This document shows positions 34,001-45,983 of a DNA stretch of 64,000 bases, in pieces. Location of the stretch: positions 2,046,001 through 2,110,000 of the forward strand of contig JAMXBD010000063.1 in the NCBI GenBank assembly GCA_024138025.1, in the 5' to 3' direction. How positions within the stretch are numbered: the stretch's first letter is position 1; every line of letters starts with the position of its first letter. Source of the stretch: Combretum micranthum. Lineage: Eukaryota; Streptophyta; Magnoliopsida; Myrtales; Combretaceae. The position numbers and the translations under genes were made by a program. Under the pieces are notes generated by a model. That model saw only the letters and a program-made list of their open reading frames with translations. It searched no databases and had not been told where the DNA came from.

Positions 34001-37000
34001 TGTTTCTATTCCAATCTTTGATGCTGTCTCGTATATCCCCTTTGCCCCTTATTTTATTCTATTATTAACATGTCTGATCTGCTAATTTCCAGCCTTATGA
34101 TTTGGTGGTCTTGTTTTTTTTCCCCTTCTCCCTTAAGACCCTTGAGTCAAAACCCCTCCTAGACCCAGCACTATTACTAGAATCACACTATAATAATAAT
34201 TAAAAAAAATTTGTTATTAAAAGATTGTCTCATTATATTTATTAACATGCTCAATAAAGATAAGTCTTTTTAATTTTTTTGTTTTTTGCATGCATTTATT
34301 TTATCCGTAAGGTGTACAATTAATTGGAAAGTTCGTCCGTTGGTTTCTTAAGAATTGCACAATTATATACTATTTAATGCTATTTTCCTGTCACATAATA
34401 TATAAAATTATAGATAGTTAGGAAAAGGGGGGCAAAAAAAATAGCGCACGTATCTCGAGGTCATCCTCTGAGTTCACTATGTTCCTTAAAATCTTGCGGA
34501 ACTTGATCTCTTCAAAACAATATTTTATTTTTTTTTCTCCTAGTCTTCATCCTTAGAAACAGCTTTGAGATTCCATTTTGTCTAAATTGAGCCCACGTAC
34601 TGCTCCGCTCCCACCTTATTTCGAGGTTTGTCTCGTGTTTCATGCACCCCCTAAATTCTTAATCAAAAGTAATACACTATTAGTAACATGATCACCCATG
34701 GCGTATTTTTCTTAACCAGTGTGCTCAGTGTACTAGTTGGCATAATATATATAAACCTTATATTTACGTAGCCTTTCAAAATATCTATATAAATAGCAAT
34801 GATATGGGAATTTTCCCTGCTTAAATTAATTAATGATTCATTCGTTCATATTATTATTATTACTACTATTGTTTGGCACTGTATTTAAAATTTCTTACAT
34901 ACAATTGAATGTTTTTAGTAAGTTGCTTTTGTATGTTTGGGACACAGATAGAATGTAATACTACCAAAAAAAAAAAAAAAAAAAGAAAACTTTGGTGAGA
35001 TGGATACAGTTGACTTTGGAGTTTTAATGGATAATGGAAAGAAGGAATAAAAAAGAATAGCTACCAATTATGAAAAAAGAAAAAGGTTCAGTAGCTTAGG
35101 TGTATAATCAGTTCTAAATCACTATCTATATCTATATCTATATCTATATATATAAGCAGATCTTTATCCACATTTAGGAAGATTTTATGTGGATATTTTT
35201 GTGACATATTTACTAATAATAAGCAAATTGATAGCGTGTAAGGAGATGGAAATGGTTCTTTCAACTGCCCTCATAAAACCAGTTCAAATCATAAATTAAA
35301 GATTCCTTTGATATTTGCATTGTTATCATTGGACTATATTCATATGTTCAGTTTATAACAAGTATTTTAGTACTTAAAAGACTGTAAGGGAACATTTTTT
35401 TTTCCTTCTTAAACCAAAAAAAAAAAAAAAAAAAAGAGAGAGAAGAAACCAAAAGTTGCATAGAAAAGTACATTTTTATACTTTGGTAATTGTGGGGAAT
35501 TGAATCAATAGTTTGATAGCGTGGGGGTGCATGTTGATTAATAATTAATTAATAATAACTTTTTTTCATTATTTACTAATTAAAAAAAATAATAATTACA
35601 AAACAGGTGACATGGGTAGAGCACGCAGAATACGAGGAAAGCCAAATCCACCAGCTTTATCGGCCATTAATTAGTTCTGGGATGGGCTTCGGTGCTCAAA
35701 GGTGGGTGACCACCCTGCAACGTCAGTGCCAGTGCCTAGCGATTCTCATGTCCTCCACCGTCCCCACAGGCGAAACCACTGGTATTTAATCTATTCTTTT
35801 ATCGTAGATAAAAATAAATTGTTGAATTGACTATTATTACTATTATTGCAAGTGATATTTCATGGAATATGAATTATGATATGCCAACAACAAAACAGCT
35901 ATAACTCCGAGCGGGAGGCGTAGCATGCTGAAACTGGCACAGCGGATGACGGCCAACTTCTGTGCCGGTGTGTGCGCATCCACCATCCACAAGTGGAATA
36001 AACTCAGCGCGGGCAATGTGGATGAGGATGTCCGGGTGATGACGAGGAAGAGCGTGGATGACCCTGGGGAGCCACCGGGTATCGTTCTCAGTGCCGCCAC
36101 ATCCGTATGGTTGCCCGTTTCCCCACAGAGGCTGTTCAATTTCCTCAGGGACGAGCAGCTTAGGAGTCAGTGGGACATACTCTCCAACGGTGGCCCCATG
36201 CAAGAGATGGCTCATATCGCCAAAGGTCAAGATCATGGCAACTGCGTTTCCCTTCTACGTGCCAGTGTATGTTTCTTTATCAATCTCTACTACTACTACT
36301 ACTATTAACACCTTGGTTCTTGCTTTTTAATAATATGGTGTTGCTGCTTTACTTTGATTTGATAAGGGTCCACCGCGAATATATATATATATAATTAAAT
36401 TTTAGAATAAAAAAGTGTAAATTAATTTTATAATTTGACATTTTAGTAAAAAAATTTTAAAATGTTTACGTTATTGAAAAATTGTCATTGCATTCTTGTT
36501 CCTGTGTTGTGTTCGACAAAAATAGTCACCAGTAAGAAATAGAAATGGAAATGGAAATGGAAATGGAAATGACGCATATGTCCTTTATAACTCGAAAAGT
36601 CATCCAGGTTTTCTGTCGTGTATAAGATTATAGATCGGAAAAGGTGAAAGATGTATAAACGGGGGGGACGGGAGGGGACAGGATTGGGATTTGGAAGTAT
36701 CCTTAAAGGACAGTTCTTGTAAAGATGACAGTTGTTTGTCTTCCTCTTTTACCAAAATTAAAAAAGTCAAAACACGCAGGACACTTGTCGCTTTTCCTTA
36801 CTCCCAACCTTCCCCTCCCCTTCGGGCCACTTTCATATTATTTTTATTTTTTATTTTTCGCCCCCCTTGTAGACTATTGTAGCAGGCCAAGTAGCTACCA
36901 AAATTTAATTTTAATGTCATTTTCTTTAACCTTTTACTTTTTTTGTATTTAAAAAATTTCACATGGGAAATAAGCAAATATGTGATCTTGTATCCATTTT

Positions 37001-38077
37001 CATTGACAAATCTTGTATTTTGATAATTGAGCCCATCTGTTTTTTTTTTTTTTTCTCAATTATATTGCAAAGGTAAATCCGTGTAATAAAATCACACTAA
37101 TATATATATATTCATATTTCCAGGAAGGGAGGTTTTTTTTTTTTTTTTTTTTTTGGTGTAATGCATATTATGCATAGAATTATCATTTTTTAACCTTTCT
37201 CTTAAATGAAAGTTAAATAAAGATATAATTATGCATAATTTTTTTACATGTGATTCCTCTAGTAATTATTACTTTAAGCAAAATCTTATTGTGTGTTTTT
37301 TTGGCAGTTTGCTTTTTAAAAATTGTAAATAATTTTTTTTAAAAAATGTAATCGATATTATTACTAAATCATTAAGTCTTTATATATGTTTGTGTGTGTT
37401 ATCACGGGATACTTAGCCTTGCATTTACCCGATAAGATCAATGATGTAATGTAGTTGAAAGTTTTTTTTGGATTCTGACTCTGTACAACTTTATGTGGGA
37501 ATGGGATTGGGACCATTACCATATATATTCTGACAAACAACCCTTTTTTTTAAATACTCTTGACTTTTGGAAACATGGCATGGGTAATAATTCGTCACTT
37601 TTTTGGTAGTGGCATTTGATGTAAATAACTTCTGAAACCAGTGGTAGTTTGTTAACATGGGAGGCTGGATACGATGTGACGCTGTGCTATGCTGTGCAGG
37701 CGATGAACGCGAACCAGAGCAGCATGTTGATCCTTCAGGAGACCTGCATAGACGCAGCTGGCTCGCTTGTGGTGTACGCGCCTGTTGATATACCCGCCAT
37801 GCACGTAGTGATGAACGGTGGCGATTCTGCTTACGTGGCACTACTTCCATCGGGCTTTGCGATCGTTCCTGATGGACCTGGCCCCCATGGGGGGCCCACA
37901 AGCCCAAATGGCCCACCAAGCAAAGCCGGTGGTGGGTCCCTCCTGACGGTAGCGTTCCAGATATTGGTGAACAGCTTGCCCACGGCCAAGCTCACGGTGG
38001 AGTCGGTGGAGACGGTCAATAATCTTATCTCATGCACCATACAAAAGATCAAAGCCGCCCTTCAGTGCGAGCGGTGA
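31007..38077 (+). CDS. ANL2: HD-Zip class IV homeodomain-START transcription factor, ANL2-like (9 coding exons)
   Basis: A nuclear DNA-binding regulator. Arabidopsis ANL2 controls anthocyanin accumulation and root cell patterning. Coding exons: 31007-31309, 31419-31654, 31775-31892, 32092-32784, 32897-32998, 33133-33345, 35607-35781, 35899-36266 and 37700-38077. They total 2586 nt including TGA, giving 861 residues. All introns are GT-AG and all exons join in frame. The start ATG follows a TTG and opens MSFGGFLDN, the usual N-terminus of the subfamily. Residues about 45-70 and 120-125 are Asn-rich. An acidic [15 protein letters not shown] segment precedes the homeodomain (about 164-223, with [10 protein letters not shown]). 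The zipper-loop-zipper follows (about 220-295) with CSNCGG in the loop, then START (about 370-605, from [19 protein letters not shown]) and the C-terminal domain ending AALQCER. It is slightly longer than Arabidopsis ANL2 (about 800). It appears intact. Family membership is certain; HDG1 is the main alternative to ANL2. Confidence 0.93.
33346..35606 (+). other. Intron 6 of the HD-Zip gene (2.26 kb, longest intron)
   Basis: GT-AG intron (GTAAGT...AACAG) between GYSK and VTWVEHAEY inside the START domain. It holds a (TA)n run at about 33433-33460, a (TATC/TATA) run at about 35122-35153 and poly-A runs near 34964-34984 and 35416-35434. I found no gene or clear transposon ends inside it. Confidence 0.85.
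36267..37699 (+). other. Intron 8 of the HD-Zip gene (1.43 kb)
   Basis: GT-AG intron (GTATGT...GTGCAG) between LLRAS and AMNANQSS. It contains (GAAATG)n near 36541-36572, a T25-like run at 37132-37155 and a G7 run near 36661. No gene inside. Confidence 0.85.
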
Positions 38078-38315
38078 TCGGCCATGATGAGATGATGATG
38101 ATGGTGGTGTGGGTTTTGTGGGTTTCACGTGTTTCGAGTGTTTGGTTGTTTTTTTTTTTTTTTGGGTTATTTATTTTTAGTGTGAGCTTTAATTTTAGTA
38201 AGGAAGAGGGGAAGAGTGAATATTATTAATGAGGTGGTGGTTGGGGGGTCCTGAGTCAAGAACGAACCGCGAGTGGATAGAAAAAAAGTTTCCTTGCATG
38301 GTGGTAAGAATTTTA

Positions 38316-38349
38316 CTTTGCTGGAAAGTGTTCTTAACACAAAGCAAGG
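38316..38349 (+). promoter_or_regulatory. Hairpin in the 3' untranslated region of the HD-Zip gene
   Basis: CTTTGCT (38316-38322) pairs with AGCAAGG (38343-38349) with one G-T pair. An inner stem GTGTT (38328-38332) pairs with AACAC (38336-38340) around a 3-nt loop. It lies about 240 bp after the stop. I recall that HD-Zip IV transcripts have a conserved short pseudo-palindromic motif in the 3' UTR, and this could be it, but I cannot confirm the match from memory. Confidence 0.4.
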
Positions 38350-40344
38350 GTGGTGGTTCGGGTATTGACTTGGGTCTACCCCCGAGTTGGTTCAGCTGAC
38401 TTGATGAAATGAATGATGCATAAAGGATTTAATTAGGAGGTCAAAAAAAAAAAAAAGAAGAAAATATGGAATTTAATTGCGATTTAGTTGATGAACTGGA
38501 TTATTAACTTGGAAAAAAAAGGTGTTCGGTTTCATTAATGTTTTTGTTTAATTTAATCCTTCCTTTTTGTTTTTCAGTATTTATTTATTTTTATGGTTGA
38601 ATGTTGTAATCATGCGAAAGTGCTGCTGCAAGGGTTGTACGTCCGTATGAGTCTGTTACTTTTGTTGTGGAAAATACGAAATATATGTCGTGTTTTAATT
38701 GTTTAAAATGAACTGAAATGTTACTGAAAACGATGCGGTTAGGTCCTCGGTCCTATATTTGCACTTCGGAGGACTCTTTTCTTTTCTTTTTTTTTTTTAA
38801 ATAAATTATAAAATAAACACGTTTTGCTCTGCAACAAAGTTTTCGTAGCTTTCTAGTGTAGTGAAGGCAAAACTCAGTTTTCGAATAAATTCTCTTATGG
38901 GTTAACTGCAAGATGTAAACTTAGGCTGTACTCCAATCCATACTGTTTTCACAAGCGTCTGTTTTGATCATCTTCTTCTCCTCTCTTATAATTCAACTTC
39001 ATATTTTGAAGGTAAATGGGAACCTGAATTGTCTTGTTTCATTTGCGTAATTTAATTGAGAAGACACGTGTTATTTATAAAGTCAGATAAACAGTAGAAA
39101 AGTTTGTTATTGTGATATTATGACGTTATTTTAGTAATTATTTTGATATGATTTATATTAAGTTAATTTATGTATACATGTGTGTGTATTGGATAGATGG
39201 GGGAGATGGTAGGGGGGATGACACACCGCCTGAAAGAGATGAAATGGAGGTGAGAATAAAGTAAAAGGGTGGGGTGGGGGGGGGGGGGGTGGTGGGTGCA
39301 GTAAGCAATAAATGAGGGATGCAGAAGGTGTTGGGGGAAAGAGTTGGTATCATTAAATGCGTAGGCTGTGGCGTTGTCTCAAAGTGACCTTTATTTATCC
39401 AATGACGAGCTGACACGTCATTATTGACAGTGAGGTGAGGAGGAGAGGAGAGGAGAGGGAGAGAGAGAGGGAGGGCCTTAGGGATTGTACCATTGAAGTG
39501 TAGGTTGTAGAAAGGAACTAAAGAACACGGCGTTACGACGTTACCTTTAAGTTATGGCATTTTGTTGTTGATAATGGTATTGGTATTGGTATTGGTATGG
39601 CTATGGGATGGTGGGAATTGTTTTTTTTTTTTTTTTGGGATAAATTAAAACCGGGGATTTGTATCTGGAACTTTTCACATAAGATATAAGAGAGATGTAA
39701 ACTGGGCATGGGAATTGAATTTGATGGATAAGTTAATTGATTGGTGTTGATGGTTATCGTCTTGTATTTTGTATTTTGTGTGTTTGTGTGTGATTTAAGG
39801 AGAATGAATGAATGTAGAGATTGCGAAAGTTTTGGATGGTAACAGTAATAGTGGGTAGGGTCTGATGTGTTTGGGCTGTTATGTGATTTGTGAAATGTGA
39901 CTTGTTTGTTATCGGGTGTCCATTTACTCTTTTTTTTTTTTGGCCCCTTAGAGCTGATTTTGGATGGTGAATGCTCATTGTCCACCATTGGAATTTAGAT
40001 AATGTTTTGTACTCTCCCCATTTTACCTTCCCTTTTTTTTTTTTTTTTTTTTTTAACACAGCTAATTTATTGAAAATTTAAAATAAGACAAACATCATGT
40101 GGTCGAATGTTATGATTACATTACAACAACTTACTAAAGGGTTTGGAGAATTAAAATTTCAATAGCACATGCATCCTCTGTCTCCTCAAATACATTCCAC
40201 TCAGCACAAATGCTAGCTATTAATTTTTTTTTTAAAATAAAAAAGATTGTTATATTTTTTTATTAGAATAATATGTTATTGAAACAAAATAAAATGTATT
40301 ACTCAATGAAATAAGATTGCAATGTAATGATTTACTATTTATAA
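38350..40344. other. 3' flank and intergenic DNA, no gene recognised
   Basis: Presumably the rest of the 3' UTR and intergenic DNA. It contains a G-rich tract near 39268-39298, a (GGTATT)n run near 39573-39597 and a long T run at about 40031-40053. The minus-strand frames at 39168-39416 and 39533-40059 are low-complexity (Pro/Thr- and Lys-rich) with no recognisable domain. I do not call them genes. Confidence 0.5.
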
Positions 40345-40964
40345 TAAAACTACAAATGAGCTAAACTGCTAGCAAGATATTAGAGTTCGGTTATTCATGA
40401 GGTACTCGATTTAGGCTTTTTTTTATTAAAGCTTAGCTTGTCTTGGGTCGAGCTCATTTATTAATCAGACTAAACTTGAATCCAGACCAAAATTCATCTA
40501 GATAAACGAGTTGAACTTAAATTTTGATTTAAACTCGCAAGTTGGTTTATGAGTGAGTTTGTTTAAGCTAATGAGTAGGCTCGATACTTTTTATATATTA
40601 TATACATTACATATTACATGTATGAAATATTATTAAAAGGAAAATTATTTTCCAAATAATATATATATATATATATACATACATAACTTAATTTTCATTT
40701 ATTATACATTCATCTAATTATTTACAAATTTATTCATTTATCTATTTAGTTTCTTAAATCAATTTTATTTTATATTTAAAGTTTGTGAGTTACTCAAGCT
40801 CAATTGCGAAACGAGTTAATCTCAAACTCCAAATAAAATTTGTTTAGCAAAAAAAGTAAAGTTCAAGCCTTAATAGAAAAAAAAATTAACTACGTTATAA
40901 TTTTGAAATGGGTCAAGGCAGAGCCTTAAAAGCTTGGATTGGCTCAACTCTTTTATAACCTTTA
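40345..40964. mobile_element. Degenerate hAT-like element, probable member of the 41933 family
   Basis: The left end TAAAACTACAAATGAGC and the complement of the right end, TAAAGGTTATAAAAGAG, resemble the family termini. The interior has the same GAGCTCAT, CGAGTT and TTAGCTTGTC words. No matching 8-bp flanks. An AT microsatellite (about 40659-40677) sits inside. Confidence 0.4.
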
Positions 40965-41036
40965 TTATATGTAAATTTTAAAAATAAAAGACTATTCATA
41001 AAATTTTTATTATAGGAATTCCTTATAAAATTGTTA

Positions 41037-41834
41037 GGATAAATTACATGTACCTCCCTTGAAAATTTTAAAAATTGCATGGATCTCTAGGTTTTTCAAA
41101 AGTAAGCACTTATAACTCCTAAAAACTGGTATATGGCACGAACCTCCCCGAAAACTTTGAAAATTATATGTTCCTACTCTTTTTTTAAAGTTCAATACTT
41201 ACACCCTTAAAAATCGATATTGTGATAATATGTAAATTTTGTTTATTTGATTCCAATAAGTAATTACATTTAACATGTTTAACAAATAAATATTTCAAAA
41301 AATATTTGAAAATTTAAATATCAAAGAATGTAAACTTTTTTTTTTCTTTTCTCCCCTTTAAACCTGACATGTAAAATAGATTTTTAATAAAAAATAACAG
41401 TAAAAGTGTCAAGAGATGTGTTTTAATACAATAAAAAACTTTTCCAATATATTTGCTTCATGTTAAAAGTGCAATTTTTGAAGAAGAAAAACGACAACTA
41501 ACTTATTATTTTCTTTTTTTAAAAAAACTTAATTATGTAAAAATTATAATAATAAACTTTAAAATATTTTTGAAACATTTATTGGTTAAACATATTATAT
41601 GTAATGACACATAAGACCAAAGAAACAAAATTTTTGTATTATTATCATGTCAATTTTTAGGGGTATAAGTATTGACTTTTGGGGAAAAAAAATGGGAGTC
41701 CATACAATTTTCAAAGTTTTCAAGGAAGTCCGAGCAATTTACTTGTTTTTAGGGCGTGTACGTGCTGACTTTTGAAAAACCTAGGGGTCCATGTAATTTC
41801 TAAGGTTTTCAAGGGAGGTCCATGCAATTTACCC
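41037..41834. mobile_element. Mutator-like small element with long double-unit terminal inverted repeats
   Basis: The left end GGATAAATTACATGTACCTC and the complement of the right end, GGGTAAATTGCATGGACCTC, start long inverted repeats of about 185 bp. Each arm is two diverged copies of a roughly 95-bp unit (second left unit from about 41130, with CGAACCTCCCCGAAAAC). The flanks AAATTGTTA (41028-41036) and AAATTTTTA (41835-41843) are a 9-bp target-site duplication with one change, as expected of Mutator-like transposons. There is no transposase, and the AT-rich centre has no coding content. Confidence 0.7.
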
Positions 41835-41932
41835 AAATTTTTATCCCAAACAATTAGATACAATAATAACTTTTTATAAAAATAAGAATGTGATAAATTT
41901 ACTATTACAACAAAGTATGCAAAGAGTCAATT

Positions 41933-42433
41933 TTAAGGCTGCAAATGAGCCGAGCCAAGTCGAGCTTTTAAAGCCTTGAACTTGGCTCATTTAAAACTTA
42001 TTGAAGTTGAGCTCGAGCCAAGCTTTCTATCAAGCTTAAAATTAGGGCTCGAGATTGGTTCGTTTAGTTAAACGAGTCTAAGTTTGAGCTTGAGCCAAGC
42101 CGAACTTTTTATCGAGCCTAAAATTTAAGTTCGACCTAGACTCATTTAGATAGCTCGTTTTCTTTTCTTTTCTTTTTTTAAACCTAAAATATAATATATA
42201 AGTGTTGCTGTAATATATATACATTATTATTAATAGAAATTAGTTTTTATTGTTTTTATTATGTAGTTATAGATAATATATCATGCATAGTAAAAATGCA
42301 CGAATCCATTAACGAGTCTGTTAACAAACCTAATCACGAGCCTTACTTTAGGCTCAGGCTTGACTCGTTTACTAATCACCGAGCCGAGGCTAAAGCAAGT
42401 CGAGCGCAAGTGGATTAACCCGTTTATAACCCT
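41933..42433. mobile_element. hAT-like small inverted-repeat element with 8-bp TSD
   Basis: Flanked by AGTCAATT on both sides (41925-41932 and 42434-42441), a perfect 8-bp duplication. The left end TTAAGGCTGCAAATGAG and the complement of the right end, AGGGTTATAAACGGG, form short imperfect terminal repeats. The interior is rich in GAGCCGAGCCAAG and GAGCTCGAGC words. This is the uninterrupted relative used to interpret the split element at 5047-27782. Non-coding. Confidence 0.8.
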
Positions 42434-42441
42434 AGTCAATT

Positions 42442-44504
42442 CACCTTGTATTCAGCTCTGAACATTATTTCCAAAATAAAAAAGTTTCTTGATCATCTTA
42501 TCCTTTCCTTTGAACTAACCTAAGCCTAAGGCAACAACTTCTTCACATCACCGTTTTCCGTAGTGAACTACTTTTACATAATTTAAAAAAAAAAGCTCAA
42601 ACGTCCACTTTTAATTTTTCAACTAAATCAAAGTACAGAACCAGAACCCTAGTCGTTAATCCAAGTTGAACTAAAAAACTCTAGATATAAACTTGGTGCT
42701 TGAAATCAAAACCATTTTTTTTTTTTTTTTGGGATAGATGCAGAGTGTCTAACTCGCTGTAGAAACTCCTATCTACCTTCAAAACAAGCCTTTCGAAACA
42801 AAATACTGGATTACACGCACAATGTAACATCATGATAGATTTTTTTCATAGTTGTCTTACACAGAAGATTCTGCAATGGAAATGCTAATCTCTCGTACAA
42901 AATATCATTGTGTTCTCAAACAATTTGATTGTTCTCTTTTTCATTTATTATTCTCAAACATTTCTAACAATGCTTTTCATTAAGGACGTGCTATATAGAA
43001 AAACGATACCGGGTCTTATATAGAAGATTTTGCAATGAAAGTGCTAATCTATCGTACCAAAGATCTCGGTGTTCTCAAACAAGTTTATTGTTTTTTTTTT
43101 TCCTCATTTGTTCCGTTTTGTCAACTATTGCAAATAGATAAGTAGTTCATCTTTGAAAAATAGTATCAAATCTGATACGTGTTCCTACTTTTTCATGTGA
43201 CATGCTTTTTATGGGTAGTATTATAAAAAATAGATAGATCAAGGATCTGCATCATTAAATCTCGATTTTGAAAGTAAAAATCTTTCTCATTCATGTACAA
43301 AAATTATTTGTAATTCATATACAAATTAAATCCATTAGAGAAACGATCTTCAAATTTAAAAATTTGTACCCGATGTGACTTTGTTATTGGGCCTCGTAAC
43401 AAAGAAGCTGGAAACTCATCTAACCTGGGAGTTTAATAATATCTTTAATGCGACAAAATAATATGACGGGACGCATGCAATGTAATAATTTGAATAACAA
43501 ATTATTCAGCTCAGCTAAGTTATGAAGCAATAAGCAATTTGGTTCGCCTAAACGAGTGATTCGGATTGCTTGATCTAACGATACGAAGCGGGTCCACTGG
43601 GGAGTAACTATAGTTTCAGGGACTTAAGTGATCTGGGATCATTTCACGAAATAGTTTGGAGTTAAATGGTTGAGAAAGACTTTATTAATATCCTATTATC
43701 TTAGCTACTAATTAAGTTTTAGACCAGGACTTTACATCAACCCTCAGATATGTTAGCCATTACGTTAATCCATCTTTAATTTCCAACTTTTGGTAATTTT
43801 TGTCTCTAATTCTTGTCCATTTTTGTCCTTGTATCTAAATCAGTGACATGTAATCAAAAGATGGTTAGTGTTTGGGCTAGGTATTTGACATTACATTATT
43901 TCGGAAAATTTTAGTGGTTAACGCAATGCCGTAGACATAGGCCAAGACGTATATCATCATGTTCACATTCACATGACAATACATTTGACGACATTTGGAT
44001 TTGGCGTTGCCCATATGCGTATGTATTTAAAGGGTATGTGTATATATATAGGTATTTAAAAAAAAAACTATTTTAGTATAAGCTAATCTGAGATTATTTT
44101 TTTACTTTTTTTAATAGATAATTTGGATATCTTACAAAATATTAATTTCTATTTTTAACTACTTCAAAACGTTTATACTTTAAATAAATTTAGTCTAAAA
44201 TGTCTGATATTTTTGCGTGATATTCACTAAAAAAAAGTACTCCCATAAATTGAATAAAACTTGTTAATTTGTATAGATTATCAGATGTAATTTTAGACCA
44301 ATACTATTTCTTTTAAGAGGAAAGGAAAAAAAAAAAAAAAAAGAAAACGACGACAGAAGTATGCGAGTAATTATTAAGAAAATCCTTATAAATTTACTCT
44401 TCTATTTTAAGTAAATCTTGAAAAGTAGTTTGCTTTTGCTCATAAGAACGTAATGGACATACGTTGTGTTCTCGTTTATTTGAAGAGAAATTATAAAAAC
44501 TTGA
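42442..44504. other. Intergenic DNA, nothing recognised
   Basis: AT-rich, no frame of interest. Two related short stretches near 42845-42960 and 43010-43100 share GAAGATTTTGCAATG/GAAGATTCTGCAATG, TGCTAATCT and GTGTTCTCAAACAA, an old local duplication about 165 bp apart. Confidence 0.5.
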
Positions 44505-44910
44505 CTCATAACGGTGATCTGAGTTTTGATTTTTGATAAATATATAATATGTGTTGTGGTATCTTTACAAACAAGCAACAAACAAATACATGACATCTGT
44601 TTAAGTATTTTTACGAATAAGTAATATGAGTTTTAATTTTTAATAGATACATGATATGTATTTTCATTTTATATAAGTAATAATAGACGAGGGACATGTT
44701 GCTTTTCTATTGGTTGATAATATTACAAAAAGAATTTAATTAAAGTGAAAAAAAGTCATTATTTATTATTAACATAAAATGAAAAATTACTGGTCATGTA
44801 TTTATAAAAAATAAAAGCTTTAGTCACTTGTTTTCAAAAGTAGCAAAACACACATCATGTATTTGTAAAAAATCAGAATGCGCATCACTTGTTTATAAAA
44901 ATACTAAGAT
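44505..44910. mobile_element. Fold-back element, copy B
   Basis: The left arm has GATCTGAGTTTTGATTTTTG then ATAAATATATAATATG. The complement of the right arm reads similarly (AACAAGTGATGCGCATTCTG, then ATTTTTTACAAATACATGATG). It is the same family as 28848-29334, judged by the shared GATCTGAATTTTGATTTTT-type arm. The ends are not resolved exactly. Confidence 0.5.
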
Positions 44911-45952
44911 AGATGATATTTTTTTTTCAACATATATATTCCATTTTAGAAGTAAGGATGTCATAAAGTTGCTAATTGTTTATGATTCAGGGGGTCAAAA
45001 GCCATGCTTTTAAAGTATGGGGTCAATCCATGCTATCCCTAAAGTTTAAAGAGATATTTTTACATTTAACAAAAATAAAAAAAAATCTCTAAGATTGTTA
45101 TTTGTTTTTTCTCCCTTCATTTTTGAATATATCAATTGGTTATATGATATAATTATATATAAACTTGAATTTAAATAATGTGATATTATGTTCTTATTTT
45201 AGTTGTGAATGACTAGGATTATAAAGATGAGGAGCTAAATTGAATTAAATCGTGTAATGTTGAGCTCAAGTTTGAATTCTACTCTAAATTTTAAAACTAA
45301 AGTTTGACCCTTAGAATTTTGACTTTAAGTTCAACTGAAATGGTTCTCAATAAGTTGGAACTTGATTCGGTTAAGTTCATTTAAGTTAGAAAAATCTTAT
45401 AAAAAATAATTTTTTTTCTTTAACTTACACTAATATCAATATTCAAAATTTAGTCTATATTAACTATGATGTAATTGAGCAAAATATTATGGAGCTCAAA
45501 CTCAAATATATTAACTATTTGAATGGTTGAAATTCGAACTTAGCACAAGCATTGTAGACATAAATATAGATCTCTTTTTTTCTACGCAGGAAAAGAAAAA
45601 AGAAGAAAAGATATATAAGAGAAGATTTAATAATTAAATCATAAGTTGGACAATCTTATTGGCAAAGCATATTAAGGAAAACCCCACTTCTTTTTTTTTT
45701 TTTTTCTTCTTTTTCCCGCAACACTTTTGATGTATGTAAAAGATAGGATCTAGGACTAAGATCTTTAAAGGTAAACTTTTTAAGTTGTATGTGGCATGGA
45801 AGTACAAAAGAGCAACAGTTTGGGCGGAGAAAAAGAGAAAATAGATCCAAGGAAAAGGAACACCTCTTTAGTCTTTTACTTTGTCACTGCGTATCTGCAT
45901 AGACAGCTTTTTCCCAGAATGCATGATCGAGCAATGCATGCATGCATATTTG

Positions 45953-45983
<31 letters not shown>

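Noticed and set aside
33346..35606. Possible gene or nested transposon inside HD-Zip intron 6
   Set aside because: Only microsatellites, poly-A runs and AT-rich DNA are visible. No terminal repeats or coding frame.
39533..40059. Minus-strand frames of 101 and 151 codons downstream of the HD-Zip gene
   Set aside because: Rich in Lys, Ser, Thr and Pro through poly-T and simple tracts, with no domain and no splice-consistent continuation.
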